This document shows positions 42,280 through 54,674 of a stretch of DNA of 64,000 bases, piece after piece (position 1 is the first letter of the stretch; every line of letters begins with the position of its first letter). This stretch comes from Bimastos eiseni (Eukaryota; Annelida; Clitellata; Crassiclitellata; Lumbricidae). Position numbers and translations under genes: made by a program. The notes below the pieces were generated by a model that was not told the origin of the DNA, did no database searches, and was given only the letters and a program-made list of their open reading frames with translations. The stretch is from assembly GCA_959347315.1 (NCBI GenBank), contig OY365806.1, positions 52,566,068-52,630,067 of the forward strand. The letters run 5' to 3'.

Positions 42280-42640
42280 AAGAAGAATATTTATCGAAAG
42301 ACCGTAAGACAATCAAGAAAAGATATCGCGGGGAAACCGCGAGTAAAGATATTGCGATCATACACGCAAGTAGAGATATCACGGGGAAACCGCGAGTAAA
42401 GATATTGCTATCAGACACGCAAGTAGACAGACTTTGGCAAAACGGCGGGAGCAAATACAACCACGTTAGGTAGCCAAGAAGAATATTTATCGAAAGACCG
42501 TAAGATAATCAAGAAGAGATATCACGGGGAAACCGCGAGTAAAGATATTGCGATCAGACACGCAAGTAAAGATATCGCGGGGAAACCGCGAATAAAGATA
42601 TTGCTATCAGACACGTAAGTCAAGATAGTAAGTATGACCA
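42280..42640 (+). repeat. minisatellite, AAAGATATTGCGATCAGACACG type
   Basis: About five units near 60 bp built of CGGGGAAACCGCGAGTAAAG and ATCAGACACGCAAGTA words, interleaved with a ~190-bp higher-order repeat starting AGGTAGYCAAGAAGAATA. Confidence 0.8.
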
Positions 42641-42764
42641 CGTTAGGTAGCCAAGTATATATATTAACGAAATCGTACAGGGAAAAGAATATGCGGAAAC
42701 ACCCGCAATTATTGAGGTCTTCGGCACCAGTCACGACCGTTTCTTGTAATCGTCGAATGCATCA

Positions 42765-43260
42765 ATGGGGTCACCTTCCCTGTATTTATCGAACGTATCC
42801 ACTGGGGAACTTTTCCCGTATTTATCGAACGTACGAACTGGAAAACTTTCCCTGTATTTACCACCGGCTCCACCGGCAGCTCTCTCGGTCTGTACGGTTG
42901 CTATTCCGGGAATCTACCCGGCTCGTATTTCTATCGGCCACCCGAACTTTCACGATCTCGGCCACTCAAACTTTCTCGGTCTCGATCACCCTTGTGAATA
43001 GATTGCTGGTAGACGTCAGGAGTAACTATGACCGATCTAGGTAGCCAACAATACTATTTCTCGGCTACCAAAACTCTTACGGTCTCACTGTCGGCCGCCG
43101 AGGCCTCTCTCGGTATATGCGGTCGGTCCCTTCTGGGACTCACCCAGTCTGTCTCACTGTCGGCCGCCGAGGCCTCTCTCAGTATATGCGAACGGCTAAC
43201 CCGGGCTTTACCCAGTCTTTACACAGACCTGTGATTTATTTATTTCACTGTCGGACCTTC
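42765..43260 (+). repeat. further tandem duplications
   Basis: TATTTATCGAACGTAYSMACTG occurs twice (42782-42840). CTCACTGTCGGCCGCCGAGG occurs twice (43083 and 43152), spaced 69 bp. The overlapping short ORFs here follow the repeat units. Confidence 0.65.
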
Positions 43261-44280
43261 CCGAGGAAGCAACCTCACGATCGGCTGCAGACTTTCTCGC
43301 GATCGATAACAGGGTGGGGCCCCAGCCCTATCAGATCGGCGGAGTCGGTCTCAACTCCAGACGCTCGGCTGTAGCTCGAACTAGTTTTTGGACGCCCTAT
43401 CGTCCTCAACTATATTTTTCGCAACTTGCCGTAAACCAGACTTTGAACGAACGTTCACAGACCACACGTGTGTGCGGTATTTATCGCTAACCAAAGAATT
43501 CAATGCACCGTATATGCAGAGCAGTCGTCACCACTCTACAATATAGGGGTTAGCGAAGCATCGCATGTCAGGCTATAGTCAACCCGATTGATGTATCTGC
43601 ACGCTACACACTGGCTTAAAAGCGCTGTTCGGTCTTCTTAACCGTGCGCGTGCCCGTCCATCTGTCTGCTTGTGTACGTCTCGCAAACAAGCATAGGCCA
43701 ATATCATAAGCGCCTACGCTAGGCAGTTGACACTGCATAATTATATACTTTCACAGGCCTACAAACATAAATATACACTCTTACATACACATACGTAGGG
43801 ACGCGTAGGTGGTGACGATCGTAATAATAAGTATAATATATAATACGAATCGGCAATGCATGCCATGCTAGCCTTGTGGCGTGTCCGCCATACTAGTACC
43901 TTGATCCACTCCGTCCCCACTTCGTTCACCAATTAGGCCTAAGAACTAGAGCACACAATCATGTCCTCACGCCCAAAGAAAAGACGACTCAGAATTTATC
44001 TCCATCTCACCCAGATCATCATAACATTTACTAGTTTGTTATTAAGTCTATAGCTACTACTATTATGATCACTGTCACTCACGTAAGCATTTCTGTGTTA
44101 TTGTCGGATTGTCTTACTTTTAAATCAACAAATAATGATCGACCACTGACTTTGTGATTGCAAATAAGCGCCCACTTAGCAACATTTTCAAGTTCAGAGC
44201 ACGTGGTGTCTATAGCGGACGCTGGAGTCAGAATGTAGCTGTCGTCTGCTTATTTAAGCAACCTATTGCTTCGGTGCACT
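43261..44280. other. no recognised gene
   Basis: Only short ORFs; no motif, no repeat of note. Confidence 0.4.
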
Positions 44281-44288
44281 GTTTTCAG

Positions 44289-44622
44289 CAGAGGTGCAAA
44301 AAACCAAGATTTTAAAAATCAAAAGTTGTCTTTTTTAGTTTTTAGTTTGATTTAATTTGGATTTTTTGGGTTTTTAGTTTTCCTTTGGATATTGTGACAA
44401 TAGTTTTGTTATACAAGGCATCAAACACAGCATGAAAAAGAGCACCAACTTGTTTATATAATTAATTTAGCTTGATTTCCGACTGAATAACACACGATTA
44501 GTAATGTAAACAGTAATATTAGTAAATTTAAAAAAAACTTATTCTAAAAACGCAAAAATTGCCATTTTGGGGTTTTGGTTTTTTTTATAAAAAAACAAAA
44601 TACCAACATGTTTGCAGCCCTG
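44289..44622 (+). mobile_element. hAT-type MITE with perfect 8-bp target duplication
   Basis: Terminal CAGAGGTGCAAA pairs with the right end TTTGCAGCCCTG. The flanks are GTTTTCAG on both sides (44281-44288 and 44623-44630). It is the complete form of the truncated copy at 23442. Confidence 0.9.
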
Positions 44623-44630
44623 GTTTTCAG

Positions 44631-45300
44631 GCCATAAATAGTCACCACACAAGTTTATGGATGTCTAATTGTAGCATAGATGATTAGCGTTTCCCTTCTA
44701 TCCTTCTTCATCATAATTTTCATCAAAGAATGGCACTGCTAGTGTACTAGGCTAAGTAGTGGTGTTATATCGGAGTGCAAAGGTTAGTACGATACGCGAT
44801 TAATTTATATTATACTCTCCGACCACCGCTGCGGGCGCTGTGTGTGTAAATTCCCTCCAAATAGTCGCATCATGACGTACAATAGAACTTTCAAGTCCTA
44901 GATATTATTTGTCCTTGCTCTGTAATGGAGACTCAGTGCTCAGTACTTTCAGTAAATAATTTACTAAATTTAGTGGAGTTGTTAATCGCTGTTGCTCGCG
45001 AAATAATTGAGGTTTACACGTAATTGTTGTGCGATATGCGATTAATTCGAATTCGATTAATGTATACGTGTTTGTAGATGGATTGCTAATTAACTTCGTT
45101 TACCATGACTTGTTTCTCGCTTGATTTGTAGTAAGTGACATGCACAAAGGACCTCACAAATGCGGCTTACTTATAGTTTGGGGGACAGAAACTTATGCAT
45201 ACTAGTTTTTGTAAAAAGTGTATTTTTTGGCACACTTTATTACCTTGTGTTCTTGCTGTGTATTTTAGCATATTTAATTATCTCCATTATATCATGTATT
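44631..45300. other. no recognised gene
   Basis: A/T-rich sequence without a motif. Confidence 0.4.
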
Positions 45301-45854
45301 TTGTAAGTAGAAACTGGATTGATGATAATAAGTATGCTTAAATGGAAGCTGGATTGATGAAAAGAATTTTAAAAGTGTGTTTTAGAGTATTTAATTAAAT
45401 AAAATGTTGATCAGAAATTCTTCTAGATTTCATCGCAATGCCATTTTGTTATCTATCGAACTTCTCATAATGCGTGATAATTTCTTCGATCCAGCTCCAT
45501 TATGCATATTTCTCTTTGTCGATCCAGCTTCCATTTAAGAATGATTCTTTTCATCAATCCGGCTTCCGTTTAAGTAAGTGTCATTTCCTCAATCAGGTTT
45601 TTGCGCGTATACACGGCCTTGTAACTAGGGTTGTTAATATCATTTTTTGGCTAAACCAATTATCAGATTTTAAAAAACTATTTAAAACCGATTATTCGTT
45701 TTTATTGGTGTTCTTAGAATATATTGTAAATTGTAATATGGCACAACCATGCACATTATTTTATGCATAGCAATGCAGCGTCAGCACTCTGTACCGAAGT
45801 GTTTTAAGCCACATTGTGATGTAATCTAGAACAAACAGTATTCTACAGAACTGA

Positions 45855-45937
45855 GTAAATGAGACGGTCAATAATAAATATGCTATACTACACAATTGTG
45901 TAGTATAGCGTACTTTATTATTGACCGTCTCATTTAC
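45855..45937. repeat. 83-bp near-perfect palindrome
   Basis: Arms of 41 and 42 bases meet at 45895/45896 (CACAA/TTGTG). One indel and about two mismatches lie in the middle (AATATGC against GCGTACT). Outer arms GTAAATGAGACGGTCAATAA are perfect. Confidence 0.85.
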
Positions 45938-46118
45938 GTGTATTTTAGCATATTTAATTATCGTTGATTATACCGTGCATTTCAAATTGATCGATTTAAC
46001 GTGGATGGATGTCTAATTGTAGCTTAAATGGAAGCTGTATCGATTAAAAGAATCATGCAAAAGTAGAAGCTTGATTGATACGATAATGCATGATCACTGA
46101 GAAGCGATGATGCATTAT

Positions 46119-46121
<3 letters not shown>

Positions 46122-46184
<63 letters not shown>
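46122..46184. repeat. (TA)n microsatellite
   Basis: About 31 uninterrupted TA units. The ORF of repeated Tyr-Ile across it is an artefact. Confidence 0.95.
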
Positions 46185-46188
<4 letters not shown>

Positions 46189-46484
46189 TGTTGAATATAT
46201 ATGCATTATTGCATATAAATGCATATATATGTATATATAAACTGTGTCGCTTAAATGATTAGCGGGATCGATGAATAGGAAATTGTGTAAGTAGAAACTG
46301 GGTTGATGAAAAGAATTAAAGATTTGTGCTTAAATGGAAGCTGGATCGATGTAAAGAATCATGTTTTATAGTAGAAGCTGAATTGATGAGAGAATGCCAC
46401 TTAGCAGGATGCTAGCAGGATCAATGAAAAGCAGGTTGTGCAGTAGAAACTGGGTTGATTTAAAGAATTATGATTAAACTAGCT

Positions 46485-47299
46485 GTCAACACCGTGAAGA
46501 ATCATGGGTCAGAAAATATTTTAGCTCACGATTCAACTGCAACTGGCACTGTTCGTTATAGCTGTTAACATGTGAATCATCACAGGTCATACTTGATTTT
46601 AATGTTGCTATAGTAGTGGTGAAGACACTTTGACGCAAAGCTAAAATAGGCCTACACATTAATTAAATGAAACGGTCGATGAATTATGTGTTACATACTG
46701 TAACACTGCATATTCGCAGCGGTCAATACTAAAATATGAAATAATACTCATTACCCATTAAGTTTCCGTTTAGTTTGAATAATTGCAAATATACTTACGT
46801 TACGCAATGAATTTAACTTTAATAACTGCATATACTCGCCTTAAAACTTTTCTTTTTAGCTGTGCCACGGTCGGTAATGCTCCTTACAGGGCTCTATTTT
46901 TAATTTTTGAAGTTAATGAATGAATGAAACAGCAGCAGTCTGATACAAGAACTTTCCTTAAAAGTTACACAACTTGACACTGAATTGTAAATTTGTCAAT
47001 ATAATGCATCAGGATCTGAGCAGATATTGAAGTTTTAAAAGATGTTTTAGTGATCTGCCAAAGTGAAAAGCTATTTTAATATAAGTTTCTCTTGAGACTA
47101 GCAAGTAGTTATATTTTTCTGTCTTGAGCTATAGTTTAACTTCTGCGATTCCATGATTCTGGGTATTTTATTATTGAATGTTTAGGGGTGAATCATGATA
47201 CTTGGCTGTAAACTTCTAATTTTGCTCATGTTATTTAGTTTTATATTATACCTGACTTTCTGATAATATTTTGCTGAAATTTAGTATGGTTGTTTTCAG
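46485..47299. other. intron-like sequence upstream of the zinc-finger gene
   Basis: A/T-rich, no ORF. It ends with a good acceptor (GGTTGTTTTCAG, AG at 47298-47299), so at least one upstream non-coding exon lies outside what I can see. Confidence 0.5.
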
Positions 47300-48628
47300 T
47301 AACGTAACATGACAATGGCAAAAACTGACAGAGAGACAATTCGAGCACTGCTAACTGACACAGTCACCCTGCTCTGTCGAAATAGTCTGCCCTTCAGCAA
47401 ACAGTTAAAAGTTCAAGGTCTGCTTGGCATAACAGTCGATGAAGCTGATTTTTATATAATTCAGATTGATGAAGAGTATGGTGATGGTGGGCCATCTGGG
47501 AGCATGGAGCGAGCCATGCCTCCTGTGGCAAGAGTCCCCATGTGTAGCATTCCTGCCAAAAGACTAAAGACCACCATTTCAGGCCGAACACCTGTTCGCC
47601 GAGTTGCTCAGACTGTGCCACGTCGATTGCGTGGTGGTATGATCGCCACGTCACCAGGCAGTGCAATGGCTCGTCAAAAGGTCCGGCAGCAGTTGAACTT
47701 TCCAAGCCCTCAGAGAGGGATGCAGATGCACAATCCAGGTGCTGCAACTCCAGCAAACACTAAGCAGATGTTTACAATGCGATCCCCACAATCCTCTTCA
47801 AGAACAAGTGCTCCTGTCACCCCAGTCCATATACCCCCAGTGCGTTTTCCTCAATCCTCACAAATGCCAATAAGCCAACTGAAGCCAAAAAAAATGATGC
47901 TGATGCTGGAAGATAGAAAAAAACCATGCATGGAACAGCCTCCACCTTCTCTTCAAAGACAGATGCCTACTAAGCTCATGCCAAAAGTGGAAAAGATGGA
48001 ACAGTTTAGTGTTGGGTTTGGCCAAATGCCACATGTAAAGTTGGAGCGCAGTCACGGAGATATTATCTGTGTTGAGTCTGATGAAGAGAACTCTGAGGCA
48101 AAGAGGATGCCGGATCTGGTGCCCTACTCAGGAGGTACACAGTCCACACTGCAGGATACAGTTGAAGATGACAAAACTAAGGCTCTACAGGCAATCATGA
48201 ATCAGGCTTTAAATGAAGCACGTGGGGTAAGCTCGAGCCTTGCTGACCAAGGTGACAGTTACCAGGGTGAAGGTAATTACATCAGTTCCTTTCAAACATC
48301 TTCAGGGATGTATAATGAATCAGTTGTAAAGAAAATGGAGCCTGTGTCTTCCTCTCAGCTGATGGAATCTGATCTGGCATACGACACTTCAGAGCTTGGT
48401 GGTACACAGTTTGTGGACGATTTCAACAGTGAACTCGACATGAAGCCATTTTTTGACCAGAATCCATTGCAGATGTCATGGGACGCTTCAGCTCCACCAC
48501 AGTCCATGTCAAGCCCCTCTTGGCACCTACCTCCATCACAGTCACGAACCCCAACAAGGTCATCAAGTCAATCAGTTGGGTCACCATCGTGGATTAAAAC
48601 AGAAAACACTCAAGCACCACAGAAAATG
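47300..48628 (+). CDS. large first coding exon of a C2H2 zinc-finger nuclear protein
   Basis: A splice acceptor precedes the ATG at 47309 (second in-frame ATG at 47315). The 440 codons begin with a compact conserved-looking domain (TIRALLTDTVTLLCRNSLPF, KVQGLLGITVDEADFYIIQI). A long disordered Ser/Thr/Gln/Pro/Met-rich region with basic patches follows (PAKRLKTTISG, TVPRRLRGG), then an acidic one (DIICVESDEENSEAK). The exon ends in a strong phase-0 donor ATG|GTAAGA at 48629; reading through adds only 24 residues before TAG. The composition fits a transcription regulator whose DNA-binding part is in later exons. I do not recognise the N-terminal domain by name. Confidence 0.75.
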
Positions 48629-49054
48629 GTAAGATTGTCAGATTATGTGAAATATGAAGTTTTGTCCAGTGGCCTTTATGTTTACAGTAAATGCAGTCTA
48701 TAGCAGACCATGTCTTTTTCGCAAACAGGGATGTAAAACCCATTGTCAACTGCTTACACTTCACATCCATCCTGCTTGCTATCAAAGGTTGGGTAACACC
48801 TCTTTTTCATATCTGCTGAGCATAAATATTTATTTAAATAAACATTTAAAATAGTCTTTGTTAATATTTTGATGTGCTGATTTGGTAATTTCTGGCATTA
48901 TGAAGAGCAATGTTATTGTGAAAGACATGAGCACTTAGCAACCACTAATATCGATTTATCAAGCTAAAGTTTTCCACTTATTCATATCTATGGCAAGGTA
49001 GTAGATTGAGTGGTTACCATAAAGGAAATAACAACTTAACAACTTATTTTGTAG

Positions 49055-49131
49055 GACCATCCTACTTTTTCCACTCTTTCATCACCTACTACTATTCATA
49101 CTGATGTGTTTGCAAAAACAATACCTACTGC
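49055..49131 (+). other. possible small internal exon disrupted by a hAT element
   Basis: After a good acceptor (CTTATTTTGTAG) the phase-0 frame reads DHPTFSTLSSPTTIHTDVFA, then KTIPTA. The hAT element begins at 49132. Without it, a GCAG|GTTATA donor would follow. It is Ser/Thr-rich like the main exon, but there is no direct proof of splicing. Confidence 0.3.
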
Positions 49132-50253
49132 CAGTGATGGCACCAACTACTTGACTAGTTAAAACTACTTCCCAACTACTTTCGAAATATGTAGTTATAA
49201 CTACTATTTAACTACTTTAGATGACACCAAGTTATAACTAGTTTGGTAACTACCACATAGGTAGTTAACTACTTTTACAACTACTTTGCTAAATTGTTAC
49301 ATCATGGTGCATTGATAGTCACCAAGCAGTATGCAAATTTATTGTCAGTATTAATTGCTGATGTTCAACATAAGTAATAAAAATGATCAGGAACACAATG
49401 AATAAGTGTTAAAATAATAAGCAAAACAGTTCACAGTAAGCTAAAAGTCATCATGCAGTGGTGGACCAACACACAAGCGAGGAACCATCCAATGAATTCC
49501 CGTCAACAGCTGACTGATGACATAGATGTTCGGAGTCTCAGGACCAAGTAAAGGAGACATGACTTGAAAAACAATTCAAAATAGTTTGACAGACTCCCTA
49601 CCTGACCTGGATCACCGGGATCTAGCCCTTCATGGATCAACCCCAGACTGGAGTTCATATATTGCAAGAGACCGATGGCGTACGCGCCCCAGTCAAGTGG
49701 GGCTCATGGCTAATATTCTGTCTCTCTTTCTCTCTCTCTCTTTCTCACACCTGTCATTCTTCACTCGCAAAATGACCTCTAATGTAATCCAGCCTCCCAT
49801 TGGTTGGTGGTCATCCTGCTGGTTTTCCTAATTCGGGTTGTGGCATACATTCCTTAACCCTTGATCATTGGCTCCAACCCCTCTAAGACCGCTTTCTTAT
49901 CCCAACAATTATACAGATAAAATGCCTTAGGCTTTCTCTATAGTTCTGCGAGGAACACTTCCTCACAATAGTCCTATGCACACATTTCTAATAAAACAAT
50001 TACATAGCGAATGAGATATGGGCAATGTCCATGTTTGTTGTGAAATAACAGAAATTCATGTAAGACGGAACTAGTAAATAGGAAAAAATGTAGTTAATGT
50101 GAAATATTGTAGTTAACTTCAAACTACTTGGTAGAAGTAGTTATAGCTACTTCTTTAACTACCTAAAAACTAGTTATAACTACTAGTCAACTACTTCTAT
50201 AGTAGTTATAACTACTAGTTAATAGATACAGTAGTTAAAAGTGCCCATCACTG
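49132..50253. mobile_element. 1.1-kb non-autonomous hAT element with 8-bp duplication
   Basis: Ends CAGTGATGGCACC and GTGCCCATCACTG. CCTACTGC flanks both sides (49124-49131 and 50254-50261). Both ends carry inverted AACTACTT/AACTAGTTATAAC sub-repeats. No transposase frame remains; 49586-49831 is open but unrecognised. Confidence 0.9.
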
Positions 50254-50277
50254 CCTACTGCAGGTTATATCTGAGCT

Positions 50278-50905
50278 TATTGATCCTCTGTCAGTTGATC
50301 CCCCGTCAATTGGTCCCCTATTGATGTCTTCATCAATTGATCCTTTGCCTATTGAGCCCAGCCCAATTGATTCATGTTCCATTTTGCGACCTTCTCCATT
50401 TATTGAAAGAACTATATTAAAGAGCACAGAATGTTAAAATGATAAAAAAATACAAATTCCTTATTGTGAGTCATGATATGATAAATTTATCGGCATAAAG
50501 TCCTAAGCATAGGATAAATGAGCCATTGCTCTAAGATGTAAAAGAATCTCCGAACAGCCGTAAGCGGTTACAGCACGGTTGACACGAACTGCAAGCTGGC
50601 ATTGGGCAACATAGATTCTTTGCTGCATGCTCCATGCCGACAATATGTGGTCTTCTGCATGTCGCACTGAAGTCCCAAATATGCTTTGAGATATGAAAAG
50701 AATCTCCAAACGGTCGTAAACGGTTACAGCGTGGAGTGACATGAAGCCTGGGCATTAATTTGTTATTAATTTTTGTAATGTTATCTTGCAAATCTGCAAG
50801 AAAAACAATATTTTGTTCGCTAACAGTATCAGCTACAAGTCTGTGACGTGGCGCAGCTTTGAGGGGATCAATTGACAGGGGATCAATTAACAGGATACCA
50901 TTAAT
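50278..50905. mobile_element. element with ~35-bp inverted ends of TTGATCCCC words
   Basis: The left end contains CAGTTGATCCCCCGTCAATT. The right end, inverted, contains TTAATTGATCCCCTGTCAAT. Inside, AAAAGAATCTCCRAACRGYC followed by GTAARCGGTTACAGC occurs twice (about 50529 and 50697). A phase-0 frame at its left edge (VISELIDPLSVDPPSIGPL) could mimic an exon but is more likely element sequence. Confidence 0.6.
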
Positions 50906-51394
50906 ACAGTGGACTCAAAAATCAATTATGATGACTGCAGGCTAACATTTATGCAGATAACTTGAAATTACATTGAGAAACTTTTAATTTAATTTTTCCT
51001 GATATATGCAGGTTTCATTAGATTAATTTAGTAGGTTTTGATTAAATCTGTTCTTTTGTAAAATGATGCATTCTAAGCATAGAAATAAATACTACCAGTT
51101 TAGTTTGTTTAAAAAAATTGTATTTTGCACTATGATATTTTTTACTTTCATCCATATTCCATGTGTTCTGCGAAATGAAAACATTGAGTAGGCAGTAACT
51201 TACAAAACGTCAGTATGTGACTATCAGCCTTAGCTTTTAAATCACAGAAACTGGTAAGGTATTCATGATTAAAAAAATTAATGATAATTGATATATAATT
51301 TGATAGTAATCTCTCTATTTAATGATTAGAAAATGTTTGAGTACCAATAGATAATTCGATAAAACTGTAGTTTGGACAATACACATATTTGTTG
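50906..51394. other. intronic A/T-rich sequence
   Basis: No ORF or motif. Confidence 0.4.
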
Positions 51395-51397
51395 CTA

Positions 51398-52049
51398 GAG
51401 CTGTACTGATTAATCGACCGGCCGATTACAGAAATATGGGGCAAGATAATCGGTGCCGATATTAAAAATTATTTTTCTCATTTTTTTATATATTATTTTA
51501 AGTCTTTAAGAGCAAAATGACGACTGCAACATCATTGTGTCTGTGAAAGACAGCATTCCGTTCCCTTCCCATAGCATGGGGAACTTGGACTTCTACTTCA
51601 GACCACCCAGTAACCATTGTGCTAGACTGCAAGTACCGTGGGAAAGTGTCTACGGCTGTGTTTGGAGTGAGTCATAATGCCTACTTAATTACCCTGGGCA
51701 CAATCATGTCATTTTAGTGAAATTGGCAAGTCCTATAAGATACCTGTCTGGGGAGGGAATGGCATCATTGGCCTTTTAGAAGAAGGCGTCTAGTTACATA
51801 GATATATCTTTCCTCTCCTCCATCATGCAATGTCGACAGCGGGCGATGCGCCTAATCTGTATTGGCTGCCTAAACTACATGTATACGTCTCCTACGCAGC
51901 AAGTGTTTTGCTTGTATCGCAACAATAGGCAGTAGCCGAGAACCGGACATCTTGGGAAACACGATGAAATAATCGGGTATCGGCAAACGAATAATCGGTC
52001 AATAATCGGTATGGGCATAATCGGCAAAATGCATATCGGTACAGCTCTA
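51398..52049. mobile_element. AGAGCTGTAC-ended MITE (hAT-like), complete
   Basis: CTAGAGCTGTACTGATTAAT at the left and GGTACAGCTCTAG at the right are inverted. Both ends are followed inward by AATCGG/CCGATTA words. A clear 8-bp duplication is not seen. Confidence 0.7.
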
Positions 52050-52182
52050 GTCAAAATGCGTATTGGTCGCTAAGAGTAGAGTTAGTGTCAGGATCAGTGA
52101 ATATAAAATAGAAGTAATTCCTCACAACTATTTGCTCCAGCATGCCGCATAGTAGTGGAGTAATAGAAATGGGCCTAAAATT

Positions 52183-52330
52183 AGAGCTGTACGGATTAAT
52201 CGGCGGGCCGATTAATTGGGTCGATTATCAGCATATCGGTTATCGGCAATGATAATCGGCGCCGATATTAAAAATTACATTTTTTTTATTTTATATTATT
52301 ATTTTCAGTCTTTAACCTGTTTAGCGCGTA
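52183..52330 (+). mobile_element. AGAGCTGTAC-ended MITE, 5' fragment
   Basis: Begins TTAGAGCTGTACGGATTAAT and follows the copy at 51398 through GCCGATATTAAAAATTA. The right end is missing. Confidence 0.65.
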
Positions 52331-53969
52331 GCCCGAGTTACGTAATCCGGTCCCATAACGTGCAGCCAGCCCGAAGGCAAAGATTGTATGGCTACTTCAG
52401 ACCATCCAGTAGCATTGAGCTCGTATTTAAACCGTGGCCATTTTGTGTACGGGTGGGAGGAGGGTCCCGAAAATATGTATGCACGCAAATATAATTGTCT
52501 AAGTATGACATCCACAATACAGAATATGAAAATCAGAACTGTAAACCTAATCACAGACTATATTCTTAATCAGCATTAAAACGGATTCAATGCAAGTGTT
52601 GTTAGTGTTTTAATTCTTCATAACTGTTAACAAACTTACGCTGTTAAATATGATGCTTAACAAAGATAAATAGCCTGTGGTGAAATCAATGTCTTATATA
52701 TGTTTTTAGCTATTTAACCTTTGCAATGGGGGGAGTAAGAGCTCAAATGTACGTACGCATGGGGCCACGATATGTACGCGGGGCAACAGAGGGATATGGG
52801 GTCCGAAAATCAGATTTTTTGGCATTGGTAATATGTGGATGGGCCCTGGAGCTTGAGACAACAAAAGCCAAGAGGGATGCCATCAGAACCGCTAATGGAC
52901 CCCGGACAGATTCAAGTCCTCTGGACACTCAATATTCATCAATTTAGGGTGTTCAAGGTCTGCAGTAAGCTTCAGTGATGGTTTGGTATAACCTAAATCA
53001 GTGATGGTTTGGTATAACCTAAATCAGTCGAAACGACTTGATAATGAAGGTTGAGCGTTTCACATGTAGTGCCTCCGATCGCCGCATGAGCAACAGCGTC
53101 ATCACCCTGAAGTCGTTGAACCTCCGATTATATCAAAATCAGTCAAAAGCCATAACCAATGCTGAACCATACAGATATAACCGTTATCAAACCTTATATT
53201 GAAGTTTTGTTTATTGTGATGGCATTTGGTGGTCATTATCAGACTGTTGACTGGCAGATATAAATGTACCGTGACAGAATACAGTATGTTGGCTTACTTG
53301 TATTTGACAGATGAATAATTTAATAAAGGCCAGGTGCTTTCTTTGCCAAATGGTGTGAGATCAAGACTGATGCACACATGTGTCTGATGTGAAACTAGGC
53401 CTTGTCTGATTTCGTATTCGAGCCAAGTTCTATAGGCCTAACTCCCAGAGCATCTCGAAATGAAGTCGAAAGGGTTTTTGGCAACAGAGGCACCACTGTG
53501 GTCAGTACCAATTGCATCAGAAGCATTGGGCCTTTGGTCCCCAGTTGGCTACAACATACTACTCATGCGCCTCTGTGCGTTGGAGTGTTTGCTCAAACAC
53601 AGAGACTTGAGGCTTTGAATGGATTTTCATTAGCAGTACTGTCAGAAAAAAAATCCATATCATGTACACCTCAGCATATGATTTCACTGTTGAAAATCTA
53701 GACCTTGACAAACTCACCACTGCAGACACATTTAAAACCAATATCACTGCCAATGGTTTGAGCTACGACAGATGTTGGTGGTTGGACAATGATGATTTTG
53801 AGCACATGATCATAATTTAATAAAGACCCTGGTATGTATGAGTAGTCAATTGGTCATCCTGCTTGGTCTGGCCTCCTCGAGATGTCTGTCAGGCAACAGT
53901 CCTCTTTCAGTTAGAAAGCTTTATTGGGAAGAGTCTTCTGAAGAGGTTTTGGTGTTTGTTTTGGCACAG
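52331..53969. other. intron-like region with duplicated words
   Basis: Contains a 27-bp tandem duplication (GATGGTTTGGTATAACCTAA, 52976-53031) and a ~57-bp segment (53331-53388: GGTGCTTTCTTTGCCAAATG...) repeated at 54409-54466. Nothing coding is convincing; 53402-53701 is open without a motif. Confidence 0.45.
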
Positions 53970-54227
53970 AAAACGTCATCATATTCTGGATCAATGAAAA
54001 TTGATGAGAATGACAAAGATGAGCACATGAAGGTTAATGATGGATTGCAGCCTTCGGCTGAATCGCGAGGTATTGTTCATCCAAACTGGAAAGTAATTCC
54101 AGTGATGAACTTCATGTGCAGTTTGTGTGGCCAGTCGTTTCGCCATAAATCGAGTTTGCTCCGTCATCAGATCACAGGCCATGGACGTCAGAAGAAGAAG
54201 CGAGGCAGCCAGAACAGTTTCTCCTGA
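53970..54227 (+). CDS. alternative terminal exon 1 with one C2H2 zinc finger
   Basis: The acceptor GTTTGTTTTGGCACAG ends at 53969 and gives phase 0, matching the donor at 48629. The exon encodes KTSSYSGSMKIDENDKDE, then the finger FMCSLCGQSFRHKSSLLRHQ followed by ITGH (C-x2-C-x12-H-x4-H), then a basic tail (GRQKKKRGSQNSFS) and TGA. A single finger after a long disordered N-terminus is unusual but fits isoform-specific DNA-binding ends. Confidence 0.6.
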   Translation, partial: KTSSYSGSMKIDENDKDEHMKVNDGLQPSAESRGIVHPNWKVIPVMNFMCSLCGQSFRHKSSLLRHQITGHGRQKKKRGSQNSFS

Positions 54228-54674
54228 TGGCTGTATCCACATTAAAAGAATCAGATTGCAACGGTCCACAAACTAGAAAACTTAATTTACCATCAATCAG
54301 AACAATGTTGTGACTGTACGGCATTAAGAGTTCATCTTTCATTAAGTTAAGAGCTCACCTTTCACTTAAAAATATTTGAAGAGTCCTTGACATTTCATTG
54401 ACTTGTCTTGGTGCTTTCTTTGCCAAATGGTGTGAAATGAAGACTGATGCACACATGTGTCTGATCACTGTCTGATCAATCAAGTGCGCTTATTTGATGA
54501 ATTAGTGAAAGCCATTTCTCCAGCATTCAAACTATGCACTGCTCTGCGCTGTTTCTGTGTTTCACAAAAGTTAGTTACCAGAATTATTTGTTGTTAATAG
54601 GAGACATTCAGGTGATCTAATTGTGTGCTAGTAAAGGTTCTATCTGGATTAAATTCAGTTGATTTAACTTGTAG

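Larger units (their letters stand above)
45301..46480. repeat. degenerate GAAACTGGATTGATGAAAAG repeats in both orientations
   Basis: AAGCTGGATYGATGAAAAGAAT-type words recur at 45310-45370 and 46020-46470 on the plus strand and, inverted, at 45480-45600 (CATCAATCCGGCTTCCGTTT). A palindrome and a (TA)n tract lie between, so the block may be one fold-back element. Confidence 0.65.

Noticed and set aside
42280..42640. CRISPR-like array
   Set aside because: Continuous tandem minisatellite without spacers.
46024..46224. ORF of repeated Tyr-Ile
   Set aside because: Translation of a (TA)n microsatellite.
50262..50440. A third alternative exon of the zinc-finger gene (phase-0 frame after CTACTGCAG)
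   Set aside because: Most of it lies within the inverted-end element at 50278-50905, and it has no finger; kept only as a remark.
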